Origin: an uncultured Aquimarina sp.
GTDB taxonomy: Bacteria > Bacteroidota > Bacteroidia > Flavobacteriales > Flavobacteriaceae
Assembly: GCA_947500505.1 (NCBI GenBank)
Contig: CANMSL010000003.1
Span: 1-64,000, forward strand
Direction: 5' to 3'
Length of the DNA: 64,000 bases
In this document: piece after piece, positions 51,166 through 62,185 of the stretch
How the letters are laid out: every line of letters begins with the position of its first letter
Position numbering within the stretch: position 1 is the first letter of the stretch
Translations under genes and position numbers: made by a program
The notes under the pieces: model-generated
The model's input: only the letters and a program-made list of their open reading frames with translations
The model's database searches: none
What the model was told of the DNA's origin: nothing

Positions 51166-51919
51166 ACGTTTTCGGCATTAATTTAAAAAACAACTATCTA
51201 TATTTTTTAGGGAATAAATGTGTAAAGAAAATATTGAATAATAAATACCCTTTAAAAAACAAAGCAAATTTATATATAATACACATAAACCAACAAGTAA
51301 CCCCTAAAAAATTAGGGTATAACTACATATAATTACATTTTAACAAGAAAATATTTCAGAAAATTATTTTTTATGTAATTTGAGTTATAGAAAATTTAAA
51401 ATTCATTAAATCGAGCTATCCAGGCTTGAGCACATTTGCGTCATATCTGTAAGAATATGCAGTAGATTTAAGAGCAAATGCTATGGTTGGACCCTACACG
51501 TTATTGTCTTCTTTGAGACAATTCATTAGATTTTTATACACTTTGTCGTATTCTAAACTCGTTTGCGATAAATAATACTTAACGATATTATTTCTATTTC
51601 TTATGGTTCCTTTGTAAATTAGATTCAGATCTAACTGTCGTTGTGGGCAATGTAGACTTACGACTACAAGAATGTCCTACTATTGTTATAGATTCTTTAT
51701 ACGTTATCTTTAAATCTAGCTGAACTAAAATCTAAAACTTTTTAGATAACCATACTAATTTTATGAAATCTTGAATTATTTCCGATTTCTGAATACTCTA
51801 GTTAGTAAATTTTATTTCAGTTGGGGAAAAAATCATCCTTCTATACTGCTTATTTTCGAAAAATAATTATTTTGCAGTTACTATAATTATAATTTACTGA
51901 TTTTTAAAACAAAATATAT
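51166..51919. other. Intergenic region with a degenerate coding stretch
   Basis: AT-rich. The minus strand of about 51500-51720 has pieces of open frame, treated separately. The remainder shows nothing I can name. Confidence 0.45.
51500..51721 (-). pseudogene. Possible remnant of an ABC-type ATPase
   Basis: Minus-strand frame: QLDLKITYKESITIVGHSCS, followed by RKSTL, resembles the Walker A region of ABC transporters (GHSGSGKSTL) with two Gly codons changed to Cys and Arg. The frame stops soon after. A second frame continues DLNLIYKGTIRNRNNIVKYY ... LKEDNNV. Together they look like a decayed, frameshifted gene. Evidence is weak: one motif by eye. Confidence 0.3.
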
Positions 51920-52789
51920 TTGGTTTTTATTAAAACGAAGAATTTCTTAACTAGCCTTATCTCATTCTTTTTATTCTTGATGCTTATAAACACCTCATTA
52001 GCTCAAGGATATGGAGAAATATCATATGGCGAAGCGGTTAACATTTCTGGGAGACAACGAATGTTATCTCAAAAAATATCAAAGGCATACTTGATCAGAG
52101 CGATGGGTTATGACAATTTTACAACTAAGAGAGAAATGGATTCCAGTATAATATTGTTCCGCAAACAATTGAATACTTTGCTTACAAACACGAAAGATAA
52201 CTCCATCAAAAAAAAGTTGCAAAAAGTCTCTAGTTTCTGGGAAAAATTTGAAAATCATTTAGCCAAAACACCAAATATCATCACCGCGCAAAGGATAATG
52301 AATAAAAATACTACATTATTAAATTTATGCGATGATGTTGTAAAAATGATAGAAAACTACTATTCTGAAACAAATAACACTAAAAGCACAAGGAAAAGAG
52401 AGTTACTGGATATTATAGATACATCAGGCAAACAGCGGATGTTATCTCAAAGACTTTGCTTATACTATGCCGGAGGGTCTGTTTTCACTAAACAGAATAA
52501 TACATACACTGTGAATCTTAGAACAGTATATAGTGAATTTGACAAGGCTATCACGCAATTAGTCATGTCCAGTTTTAACGACGATAAAGTGAGAGTAGAA
52601 ATTTCTAAACTGTTATTTTTCTGGCATAATTTTAAAAGTATGGAAATAAAATTATTTCAGTTAAAATTAGAGATCAGTGATGTTTATGAAATTACTAATA
52701 AACTCACAGAAGTATTTGAAAAAATAACCCTTCTATACCAGATAATATACAATCAATCGCAGAGTAGTTCAGTTCCACTAAAGAATTAA
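51920..52789 (+). CDS. Secreted protein with two PilJ/NarX-type sensor repeats
   Basis: 289 residues from a TTG start (no ATG fits upstream), with a hydrophobic signal segment (LTSLISFFLFLMLINTSLAQ). Two copies of the type IV pili methyl-accepting-chemotaxis-like N-terminal domain: VNISGRQRMLSQKISKAYLI at about 40 and IDTSGKQRMLSQRLCLYYAG at about 168. In NarX and PilJ this helical domain senses ligands in the periplasm, but here no transmitter domain follows. It probably works as a stand-alone periplasmic or lipid-linked sensor. Confidence 0.8.
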   Translation: MVFIKTKNFLTSLISFFLFLMLINTSLAQGYGEISYGEAVNISGRQRMLSQKISKAYLIRAMGYDNFTTKREMDSSIILFRKQLNTLLTNTKDNSIKKKLQKVSSFWEKFENHLAKTPNIITAQRIMNKNTTLLNLCDDVVKMIENYYSETNNTKSTRKRELLDIIDTSGKQRMLSQRLCLYYAGGSVFTKQNNTYTVNLRTVYSEFDKAITQLVMSSFNDDKVRVEISKLLFFWHNFKSMEIKLFQLKLEISDVYEITNKLTEVFEKITLLYQIIYNQSQSSSVPLKN

Positions 52790-53768
52790 CACGTGTTCTT
52801 TTGATTCGTTATGAAGTTCCCGAACATTTTTTACCCTTATTTTCTTAATTAGGTGAAGGCGATACCCTCCTTTCGTTTACTAATCTGTACGTCTAAAACA
52901 AAATTTTTACTTTATTAGTCATACCAGAAATTACTGGTTTAAGTATTTGATTTTCTCTTTTTGTAAGGTCAAAAAGGTTTGTTTTTATGTTCCGGTCTTT
53001 TCCGCTATGAACTCTATTATTTATGTCGTTTTGTCTCCACCGTCATTCAATAAATTCTTTACCAAGATAGAAGATATATCTGCACTGAATTATTTGTTAT
53101 CCTTATTTACTTGAGATAATGCTTTAAGGAACTCTTCTTTGCTGGTATCCTACCTTTGCAGATGACTATATCAAGTTGTAATGATTGGATTAAATCCAAG
53201 CATGCAGAACGACGGCAAAATCGATAGACAGTGAAACTGTAATCAAAAACATTGATAGATTTCTGATGTTTTAAATCAGAACAGCAGTGCCTTTAAAAAA
53301 CTGCAAAATGGTTGAACAAATGAAGGTGGAATAGAATACGTGAAATTAATTTTAGAAATATATAAACTACTGCTCAGAAAAAATGTAATGGTTTAGTTTG
53401 AAGCAACCAAAGTGAATGATTTCCTAAAAATTGAAGACGGCTTTACAAAATAGTAAGAAAAGCAGATAACGGATTTTAATTTTGAAAGAAAAAATACGCG
53501 GTATGCTTGTTAAAACATATACCCACACAAGTTGTAAATAGTCTGAAACAAAGGAATGATAAAAGCTCAAAACAGACTTCTAATAGTAGTCTACCTAATG
53601 TACGAAAAATATTCTCTCTCAACAGGAGAAAACTTAAGTGGAGGTCTTACCCCCTTTTCCATAATCCCTTAAAAACAGAGAATAGAATCGTTTTGATAGG
53701 TTTTGAAGAATAATAAGTTTTATTGCTAAAAACCTTACATTAGCAAGTATAATTATACGTTTACTTTT
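52790..53768. other. Long region without a supported gene
   Basis: About 980 bp. A 68-codon frame at 53507-53713 has no recognisable domain and its Ser/Asn/Lys-rich composition looks like random AT-rich sequence, so I leave it out. No hairpin terminators or repeats stand out. It may be decayed coding DNA. Confidence 0.45.
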
Positions 53769-54353
53769 ATGCCAACCACAAAATTGACTAAAGCATTCTC
53801 TCTATTTGATAAAGCCAATGCAAACGATCCAAATAAGGAAATTATTAATGGACAACCGATCGCCAAAGAGTTGATTTACAGCGAACGCATGAGTCATGCG
53901 CTTCACAGTTTTACCTCTGATGCATCCGAAGCATTACAGCTTGCAGCAAGAGCTCAACATATATGCCGCTGGGAAATCCCTCGTGATAGTTATCCCATGG
54001 ATCGTATAGGATATTTGAGATGGAGAGAAGAACTTAAAAAATTTCACGCGACAAAAGCTTCAGAAATACTTCATAAAGTTGGATATGATCAGGAAACTAT
54101 AGATAGAGTATCTTTTTTAATTCAAAAGAAGAAACTTAAAAAAGATGAAGACACTCAGATTCTTGAAGATGTAATCTGTATTGTTTTTCTGAAGTATTAT
54201 TATCAAGAGTTTTGTGAAAAACACAGCCAGGAAAAAGTTGTTGATATTTTACAAAAAACCTGGAAAAAAATGTCTGATAAAGGTCGTCAGGAAGCGCTAA
54301 AGTTTTCTTATTCTAAAGAAGGATTAGATTTGATTAAGCAAGCCATTTCATAA
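53769..54353 (+). CDS. DUF4202 domain protein
   Basis: 194 residues covering the whole family: LFDKANANDPNKE near the start, YSERMSHAL, EALQLAARAQHICRWEIPRD (with the conserved His), SYPMDRIGYLRWREELKKFH, and a C-terminal helical domain. The His and Asp positions recall HD-type metal-dependent hydrolases, but the reaction of DUF4202 proteins is not known to me. It stands alone with no operon partners. Confidence 0.88.
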   Translation: MPTTKLTKAFSLFDKANANDPNKEIINGQPIAKELIYSERMSHALHSFTSDASEALQLAARAQHICRWEIPRDSYPMDRIGYLRWREELKKFHATKASEILHKVGYDQETIDRVSFLIQKKKLKKDEDTQILEDVICIVFLKYYYQEFCEKHSQEKVVDILQKTWKKMSDKGRQEALKFSYSKEGLDLIKQAIS

Positions 54354-54664
54354 TTTATTTAGAGTAACGTGAGTTTGATCAAAGGATTTGATGAATAAAA
54401 GCCGTTAAACCTACCCGCATTGCACTTCGGCATACAGGTTGAGTCATTTTGCATAATAAAATGAAGAAAAACTAGCCTGTCCGTCCGCCTTAGGTGAAGT
54501 ATCGATCCTTCGAAACGCTAAAGATGACATGGCTTTTGATTGTAAATTTACTTGCATTCGATACGATCCGCTAACACAGATCACTCTGGCTGACGTTAAT
54601 TTTCTTATATCGAATTCACATAATATTAAAAAAAATTAAATGCTCATAAGATTTGATTCTATAA
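54354..54664. other. Intergenic region, no gene seen
   Basis: Contains nothing I can assign. It is the place where the missing N-terminal part of the following kinase would be, but no homologous coding is visible. Confidence 0.4.
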
Positions 54665-55123
54665 TTGAGAACGGCTACATTTAATTTAACTCCACCGGAA
54701 TTAAAGGATTATGGAATTAGTGTTGCTCTCCAGAAAATGGCACAAGAATTATCTAAACTGACTGGTAAAAACATACTCTTCGAGAACAAGTCCAGTCATG
54801 AATCACGTTTTGACTCGTTGGTAGAAACAAATTTATATAGGTTTACAAAGGAAGCGGTGAACAACGCCATCAAATATGCAAAATCAGATTATATCTTAAT
54901 CTCTATAAATAACTCATAATCAATGTTTAGTATAATCATAGATGATAATGGACGGGGATTTGATCTTGAAAAAATCCCGACTAAACCCAGGAACAATGCA
55001 CAAGGTGGAATGGGTTTATTTTTTATGAAAAAACGGATGCACTACATTGATGGAAGAATTTTTATAAGTTCTGCTATCGGAAAAGGTACAAGAATTACCT
55101 TAAATTATAATTTTAATAAATAA
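54665..55123 (+). pseudogene. Broken two-component sensor kinase (HATPase part)
   Basis: In one frame: [39 protein letters not shown] (N box), then an in-frame TAA at 54917-54919, then IIIDDNGRGFDLEK (G1 box) and GGMGLFFMKKRMHYIDGRIF (G2 box). This is the ATP-binding domain of a NarL/LuxR-associated HisKA_3 kinase. The phospho-acceptor His segment and any sensor part are absent. N-terminal truncation plus a nonsense codon make it a pseudogene. Confidence 0.8.
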
Positions 55124-55198
55124 AATTATTTACTTTTACTCCGTAAAACTCCCCAAATAAATGGTTTGAAAATACATTCGAAAAATACAAAGTATCTA

Positions 55199-55540
55199 AT
55201 GAACTGGGATTCCAAAAAAATATGGAAGGAAGAAATCATTAGTAAAAAGTTTATCAAATACCTTAAAGAAGAAGAGATCGATGAACTTATGAAAAACGAG
55301 AATACTCAATTAGGAATTATTTCTGAAAGAGATATTATAGACTGGCTTCAGAAAGAAGAGAATGAAAGTTTCTGGTATAACAAAATGAAAAATCACGTTT
55401 GTGAAAAAATCATAAAGGATGAAGATGATTATTTTATCGGCTGTGATTATGAAGACTTCTCGGCAGGTTACTTCTTTGTTGCAAGTTTATGGCAAATGGA
55501 AAAAGGAGAAAACCTTATAATTTTAGAACATTATCATTAA
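55199..55540 (+). CDS. Hypothetical acidic protein (113 aa)
   Basis: Start taken at ATG 55199 (MNWDSKKIWKEE); a TTG at 55166 would add 11 residues. It is rich in Glu, Lys and Trp with a helical N-terminal two-thirds (FIKYLKEEEIDELM, ERDIIDWLQKEE) and an aromatic C-terminus (GCDYEDFSAGYFFVASLW). No signal peptide. Family not recognised. Confidence 0.55.
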   Translation: MNWDSKKIWKEEIISKKFIKYLKEEEIDELMKNENTQLGIISERDIIDWLQKEENESFWYNKMKNHVCEKIIKDEDDYFIGCDYEDFSAGYFFVASLWQMEKGENLIILEHYH

Positions 55541-55569
55541 TTATATTAGATGTAAATAATCTCTAAACA

Positions 55570-56433
55570 TTATTTGGTAATCTTTTTCAATACGTCATTT
55601 TTGTAGTAATCGATGATACCGTCAATTGGTCTTCTAACAATATTACCCACTGTTAGATGATATGGCCATACGGCTGCTCTGATAATATCTTCACTGAAAT
55701 GTGCAATAGATCCTATAAAATGGATAGGGACATTCTGAGCTTCGGGAAAACAAAGTACCCTGGTTTCCACAAATTCCTGGATTCCCTCAGTTATAATTTT
55801 ATAAAAGTACCCGTTGCGTTCGCTGGTAAAAATAAACTCGGCAAAGGATGCCAGATATGTATTGGGGTTATCTTTTTTATATAAGTTTTCTTTTATAGTA
55901 TCTGAAGAGAGATCAAAACGCTTTTCGAACTCTGCAGCAACTTCTGGAGGCATTCTTTTATAGTAGTAATCTCTTATTAATCTTTTTCCAAAGTAATTAC
56001 CACTGGCTTCATCCATCAAAATATAACCTAATGAATCCACTGCCATATGAATATCATCTCCATCAAAATAACAACTATTTGATCCTGTCCCTAAGATACA
56101 AACAATCCCTGGTTCTGTAGTCGCTGCATATACTGCTGCCACCATATCTTCCCTAACAACTATAGCTGCGTTGACAAAAAAGTCTTCAAATACTTTCTTA
56201 AGCATAGCGGCTGGTTTTACAGTACCACATCCTGCTCCATAAAAGTGCACTGTACTTATTGTTTTACTATATGCAGTTAACTCGGCATTTGCCCTGACTC
56301 TTCTTTCTAGTAAAGACTTCTCAAATACAGCAGGATTGAGTCCTTCTGTACGGGTTTTAAATATAATCTCTCCTGAATCATCAAGGAGAATCCAATCACA
56401 TTTAGTAGAACCACCGTCAGCTATTAAAATCAT
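55570..56433 (-). CDS. N-acetylglucosamine kinase-like (BadF/BadG family)
   Basis: 287 residues with the ASKHA-fold phosphate-1 motif at the start (LIADGGSTKCDWILLD), the adenosine-side GTGSNSCYFDG at about 115, and a DEASGNYFGKRLIRDYY segment with the Gly-x-x-x-Gly-Lys of this family. Such proteins phosphorylate GlcNAc or glucosamine from cell-wall recycling or chitin. It is last in a minus-strand run after gapA, separated from it by a terminator. Confidence 0.8.
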   Translation of the reverse strand: MILIADGGSTKCDWILLDDSGEIIFKTRTEGLNPAVFEKSLLERRVRANAELTAYSKTISTVHFYGAGCGTVKPAAMLKKVFEDFFVNAAIVVREDMVAAVYAATTEPGIVCILGTGSNSCYFDGDDIHMAVDSLGYILMDEASGNYFGKRLIRDYYYKRMPPEVAAEFEKRFDLSSDTIKENLYKKDNPNTYLASFAEFIFTSERNGYFYKIITEGIQEFVETRVLCFPEAQNVPIHFIGSIAHFSEDIIRAAVWPYHLTVGNIVRRPIDGIIDYYKNDVLKKITK

Positions 56434-56468
56434 TTGAAATTTATTTGTTGTATTAAGCTAAGAAAAAA

Positions 56469-56494
56469 GCCCCGATTGTTCTAAAAATCGGGGC
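56469..56494 (-). terminator. Terminator after gapA
   Basis: GCCCCGATT (56469-56477) pairs with AATCGGGGC (56486-56494); on the minus strand the stem is followed by a T-rich stretch. It lies between gapA and the kinase gene. Confidence 0.8.
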
Positions 56495-56510
56495 AATAAA
56501 TTATTACTCC

Positions 56511-58543
<2,033 letters not shown>

Positions 58544-58742
58544 TGAAGTCAAATCTATTGTTATTGACCACAATAACCTAATTTGCGAAAAATCTAAAAC
58601 GTTTTCGGTTAATAAATTCAGTAATTACTGACAAAAAACATATGATTTTAGCACATTTTCATAAATAATGTTAAGGAATAAGTAAAATTCTAAAACGATT
58701 ATTCATTTCGATTTTTATTCTTGGATAAACTGTAAAAAAAGC

Positions 58743-58776
58743 AAAAAACGACCTATTTAGGATTAAGTCGTTTTTT
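58743..58776 (-). terminator. Terminator after the GH13 lipoprotein gene
   Basis: AAAAAACGAC (58743-58752) pairs perfectly with GTCGTTTTTT (58767-58776). It separates the GH13 gene (stop 58800) from pfkA. Confidence 0.8.
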
Positions 58777-58799
58777 GAAAATTACGTTACAGAACTAAA

Positions 58800-60185
58800 T
58801 TATTCCTGAATAAGGATCAAATATTGCCAAGGGTCAAGCTTGTATTCCTGCCCTGCTGATCTTTCTAAATTTTTACCAGAAAGATAGTCTTTAAATTTTC
58901 CTTCATATTCTGCTGTGAACTGTACTGATTCCTTTGTCATGTTAGCAACAAAAATTACTTTATTGTCTTCTTTCTCTCTTTTAAATACCAAAACCTTATC
59001 ATCTTCTGATGTTTTAATTCTTATATAAGACGCTGCATTCTTTCCTCCGTGTAATGCAGGATTTTCATTTTTGAGCTTTCCTAATTTCTCATATAATGGA
59101 TAAAACACTCCCTTCTTTTTGATAATAGTATCTTTTTCGAAGAAAAGTAATCGCTTATCCATATCATATTCTTGTCCAGAATAGATTAAAGGCATTCCTG
59201 GTGCCAGATAAGATAATGCCGCAAACATTTCTTTAGCATCTCCCATTCTTTCTTGTACCGTTCCATTCCAGGAGTTTTCATCATGGTTAGAGGTAAAGTT
59301 CATTAAAATATCATCATCTGCGTACATTGAATCTACCTTAACCATCCTTTTATCCCAGGCGGCCACAGTCTTCTCTCCTTTTGCAATATGGTTCATTACG
59401 TGATGTGTATCCCAACCATACCCCATATCAAAGGCATTTTCCATCAATTCGGGCTCCCATCCTTCAGCTAACATAAAAACAGGTTTAATTTCTTTCAATT
59501 CCTTAACTGTATTTTCCCAAAAATCAACCGGTACCATACCAGCTACATCACAACGAAAACCATCAACTCCTTCTTCCTGTACCCAGTACTTCATCGCCTT
59601 CAGCATTTCTACTCTCATTTCCTTATTATCATAGTTCAAATCAGCAACATCCGTCCAATCTGTTCCAACAGTATGTGTAATCTCTCCTTTATCATTTTTG
59701 GTATAAAATTCCGGATGTTCTTTTAACCATACATGATCCCAACCGGTATGGTTGGCTACCCAATCTAATACGACATAGATTCCGTTATCATGAGCAGTTT
59801 TTACCAATTCTCTAAAATCCTCCATGGTACCAAATTCTGGATTTACCTTAGTGTAATCAGAAATTGCATAATAACTACCCAGAGAGCCTTTACTCTTAGT
59901 TGTAGAGATAGGATATATAGGCATCACCCACAGTATTTTTACTCCAAGGTTTTTTAATGTTGGAATATCTTTGGTAAATGCTTTAAATGACCCTTCTTCA
60001 GAATATTGACGGATATTTGCTTCGTAAATCACGGCGTTCTCCATCATAGCATCACTTACAGGAGCTAATTCCTGACTCACTTCTTCAGTAACTGTTTCTA
60101 CCTTTGTTACTGTTTCTTCTTTTTTTGTCTTTCCACAGGAAAATATAATCCCTGATAAAGCAAGACATAAAATTATTTTCTTCAT
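58800..60185 (-). CDS. GH13 alpha-amylase family lipoprotein
   Basis: 461 residues with a lipoprotein signal (MKKIILCLALSGIIFSC, Cys 17). The TIM-barrel motifs of GH13 are present: VVLDWVANHTGWDH (region I), GFRCDVAG (nucleophile Asp, region II), MLAEGWEP (acid Glu, region III), FTSNHDENSW (region IV). A C-terminal beta domain follows. It should hydrolyse alpha-1,4 glucans or maltodextrins at the cell surface or in the periplasm. It starts 23 bp after the neopullulanase-like gene. Confidence 0.9.
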   Translation of the reverse strand: MKKIILCLALSGIIFSCGKTKKEETVTKVETVTEEVSQELAPVSDAMMENAVIYEANIRQYSEEGSFKAFTKDIPTLKNLGVKILWVMPIYPISTTKSKGSLGSYYAISDYTKVNPEFGTMEDFRELVKTAHDNGIYVVLDWVANHTGWDHVWLKEHPEFYTKNDKGEITHTVGTDWTDVADLNYDNKEMRVEMLKAMKYWVQEEGVDGFRCDVAGMVPVDFWENTVKELKEIKPVFMLAEGWEPELMENAFDMGYGWDTHHVMNHIAKGEKTVAAWDKRMVKVDSMYADDDILMNFTSNHDENSWNGTVQERMGDAKEMFAALSYLAPGMPLIYSGQEYDMDKRLLFFEKDTIIKKKGVFYPLYEKLGKLKNENPALHGGKNAASYIRIKTSEDDKVLVFKREKEDNKVIFVANMTKESVQFTAEYEGKFKDYLSGKNLERSAGQEYKLDPWQYLILIQE

Positions 60186-60208
60186 ATATTAAAAATTTAA
60201 TTTTAGAT

Positions 60209-62071
60209 TTATTGTAGTTCGATAATCAGGGATGTCTTTGCCGGAACAGATAGGTTTTCTGTCATATCAATAGTATTGTCTGTAATAATATCTTTTCCGG
60301 TTTTAGAATCCTTTAAACCTTCTTGAAAACGGGTAACATCAAGATTCTGACGCTCTGAATTATTATTAATAATGACCATCACTCGCTTTTTTTCTGTGTA
60401 TCTAAAATATACGTATACATTATTAAAGGGTATGTACTGCAAAAGTTTCCCGTTATGAACAGCTTCGCTAGTCTTTCTCCAATTCAACACTTTTTTAGTA
60501 AATGCGTGAAAAGCTTCTTGATCCTTTGTTCTTCCGGTTACTGCACCAGAAGTACCTTCTGCAAAAAAAGCACTTCTTTGATCATTAGGCCATCCTCCTG
60601 GAAAATCTCTACGGATATCGCCATCACCTTTTTTATCACGATTCCCTAACATACCGATTTCATCTCCATAATAGATTTGAGGAATTCCTCTAGTTGTAAA
60701 TATCAAAGTCATTGCCATTTTATATTTATTAATATCACTTTGATAAATCTCATTAATCCTGTTAGTATCATGATTACCTGCAAAAAGTAATATATTATTG
60801 ATGTCCGGATATAAAAAGTCATTTGTAAAATTTTCATAAGCTCTTATCATTCCTTTATCCCAGGAATTTCCTTCTTCGTTAAACATCATCGTTACTGCAT
60901 CGTGTAGTGTAAAATCCATCACCGAAGGTAAATATGAGTTGAAATTATCAATAGCGCCTATCTTACTATCCTTTTGCCAGTATGACATCTGTGCCTGATC
61001 GTGCATCCATACTTCCCCAACAATATTAAAGTTCGGATACTCATCCATGATCGCTTTTGTCCATTTTGTAATTCCTTCTTTATCATTGTAGGAGTACGTA
61101 TCTACCCGGAAACCATCTAGATCCGCATATTCTATCCACCAAATAGCGTTTTGGGTAATGTAATTCAGTAATAAAGGATTGCTTTGATTCATATCTGGCA
61201 TGGTGGTATCAAACCATCCATTCATACATCCTTTTGCATCAACCGCCGAAGCATTGGTATCAAACTGGGTTGTCATACGATAGTTACTTCGTCTAAATCC
61301 TTCCGGCCACTGATGAATCCAATTTTTTGTTGGCAAATCCTTTATCATCCAATGTTTAGATCCCCAATGATTGGTTACATAATCCATAATCAACTTCATA
61401 TCTAACTTATGCATCTCTGCAGCTAGTCTTATGTAATCCTCATTGGTACCATATCGGGGATCAATTTTATACAAATCACTTTGTGCATAGGTATGATAAG
61501 AGTATACTGGTTCATTATCCTCTAATAAGGGTGTACTCCAGATCGCTGTAGCTCCTAGATCTTTCAAATAATCCAGATGATCAATGATTCCTTGGATATC
61601 GCCTCCGTGTCGTCCTCCCGGATTGGAACGGTCTGCTTTTTCTACTGTATCTTTATGAGAATCATTTGTTGTATCGCCGTTAGCAAAACGATCGGGCATA
61701 ATTAAGTACATCACATCACTGCTATCAAAGCCCTTTCTCTCTGCAGAACTTTCTCTTCTGGTTTTAAACTCATATGGCTGAGAAAGAGTTATTTTGTCAT
61801 TTTCCTTGAAATTAATAACCACAGTTCCTTCTTTAATCCCTTTAGTATCAATAGTTACAAAAACGTAATTAGGATTCTCTGTTTTGGTAATATTAGTAAT
61901 TTTTACGCTATCAATTTCTACCGTGTATCTAGCTATTTCTTTACCATAGCACATGAGTTGTAATTGATTAGAATGCATACCGCTCCACCAAAACGGTGGT
62001 TCTATTTTTTCTATTTGCCCAAAGGTTAAAGAAATGATGAACCCAAAAAGCACAGTTACTCTATTCTTCAT
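60209..62071 (-). CDS. GH13 neopullulanase / cyclomaltodextrinase (SusA-like)
   Basis: 620 residues from ATG 62071 (MKNRVTVLFGFIISLTFGQ, signal peptide); the frame from 62173 runs through the upstream terminator and is rejected. An N-terminal beta domain of cyclomaltodextrinase type (IEPPFWWSGMHSNQLQLMCY), then the catalytic barrel: LIMDYVTNHWGSKHW, GFRVDTYSYND (nucleophile Asp), IVGEVWMHD (Glu), FAGNHDTNRI, and a C-terminal beta domain. Likely periplasmic, cutting starch oligosaccharides or cyclodextrins to maltose, which the GH65 enzyme next door can use. Confidence 0.92.
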   Translation of the reverse strand: MKNRVTVLFGFIISLTFGQIEKIEPPFWWSGMHSNQLQLMCYGKEIARYTVEIDSVKITNITKTENPNYVFVTIDTKGIKEGTVVINFKENDKITLSQPYEFKTRRESSAERKGFDSSDVMYLIMPDRFANGDTTNDSHKDTVEKADRSNPGGRHGGDIQGIIDHLDYLKDLGATAIWSTPLLEDNEPVYSYHTYAQSDLYKIDPRYGTNEDYIRLAAEMHKLDMKLIMDYVTNHWGSKHWMIKDLPTKNWIHQWPEGFRRSNYRMTTQFDTNASAVDAKGCMNGWFDTTMPDMNQSNPLLLNYITQNAIWWIEYADLDGFRVDTYSYNDKEGITKWTKAIMDEYPNFNIVGEVWMHDQAQMSYWQKDSKIGAIDNFNSYLPSVMDFTLHDAVTMMFNEEGNSWDKGMIRAYENFTNDFLYPDINNILLFAGNHDTNRINEIYQSDINKYKMAMTLIFTTRGIPQIYYGDEIGMLGNRDKKGDGDIRRDFPGGWPNDQRSAFFAEGTSGAVTGRTKDQEAFHAFTKKVLNWRKTSEAVHNGKLLQYIPFNNVYVYFRYTEKKRVMVIINNNSERQNLDVTRFQEGLKDSKTGKDIITDNTIDMTENLSVPAKTSLIIELQ

Positions 62072-62128
62072 CGATTTAATTTTGATTTGTATGATTCGTC
62101 TATTGAATTCTGTTACGAGAATCGAACT

Positions 62129-62162
62129 AAATACCCCAAAAAAAGAAGCTTTTGGGGTATTT
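62129..62162 (-). terminator. Terminator after the GH65 gene
   Basis: AAATACCCCAAAA (62129-62141) and its perfect complement (62150-62162) form a 13-bp stem. It lies in the 114-bp gap between the GH65 gene and the GH13 gene, so the downstream gene may need its own promoter or readthrough. Confidence 0.85.
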
Positions 62163-62185
62163 CTTATTTTCATTTAAATAATAAT

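Noticed and set aside
53507..53713. 68-codon plus frame
   Set aside because: No domain, low-complexity Ser/Lys/Asn composition, no neighbour context; treated as non-coding.
60209..62173. Start of the neopullulanase gene at 62173
   Set aside because: The extra 34 residues would be encoded by the terminator hairpin; a signal peptide begins at ATG 62071.
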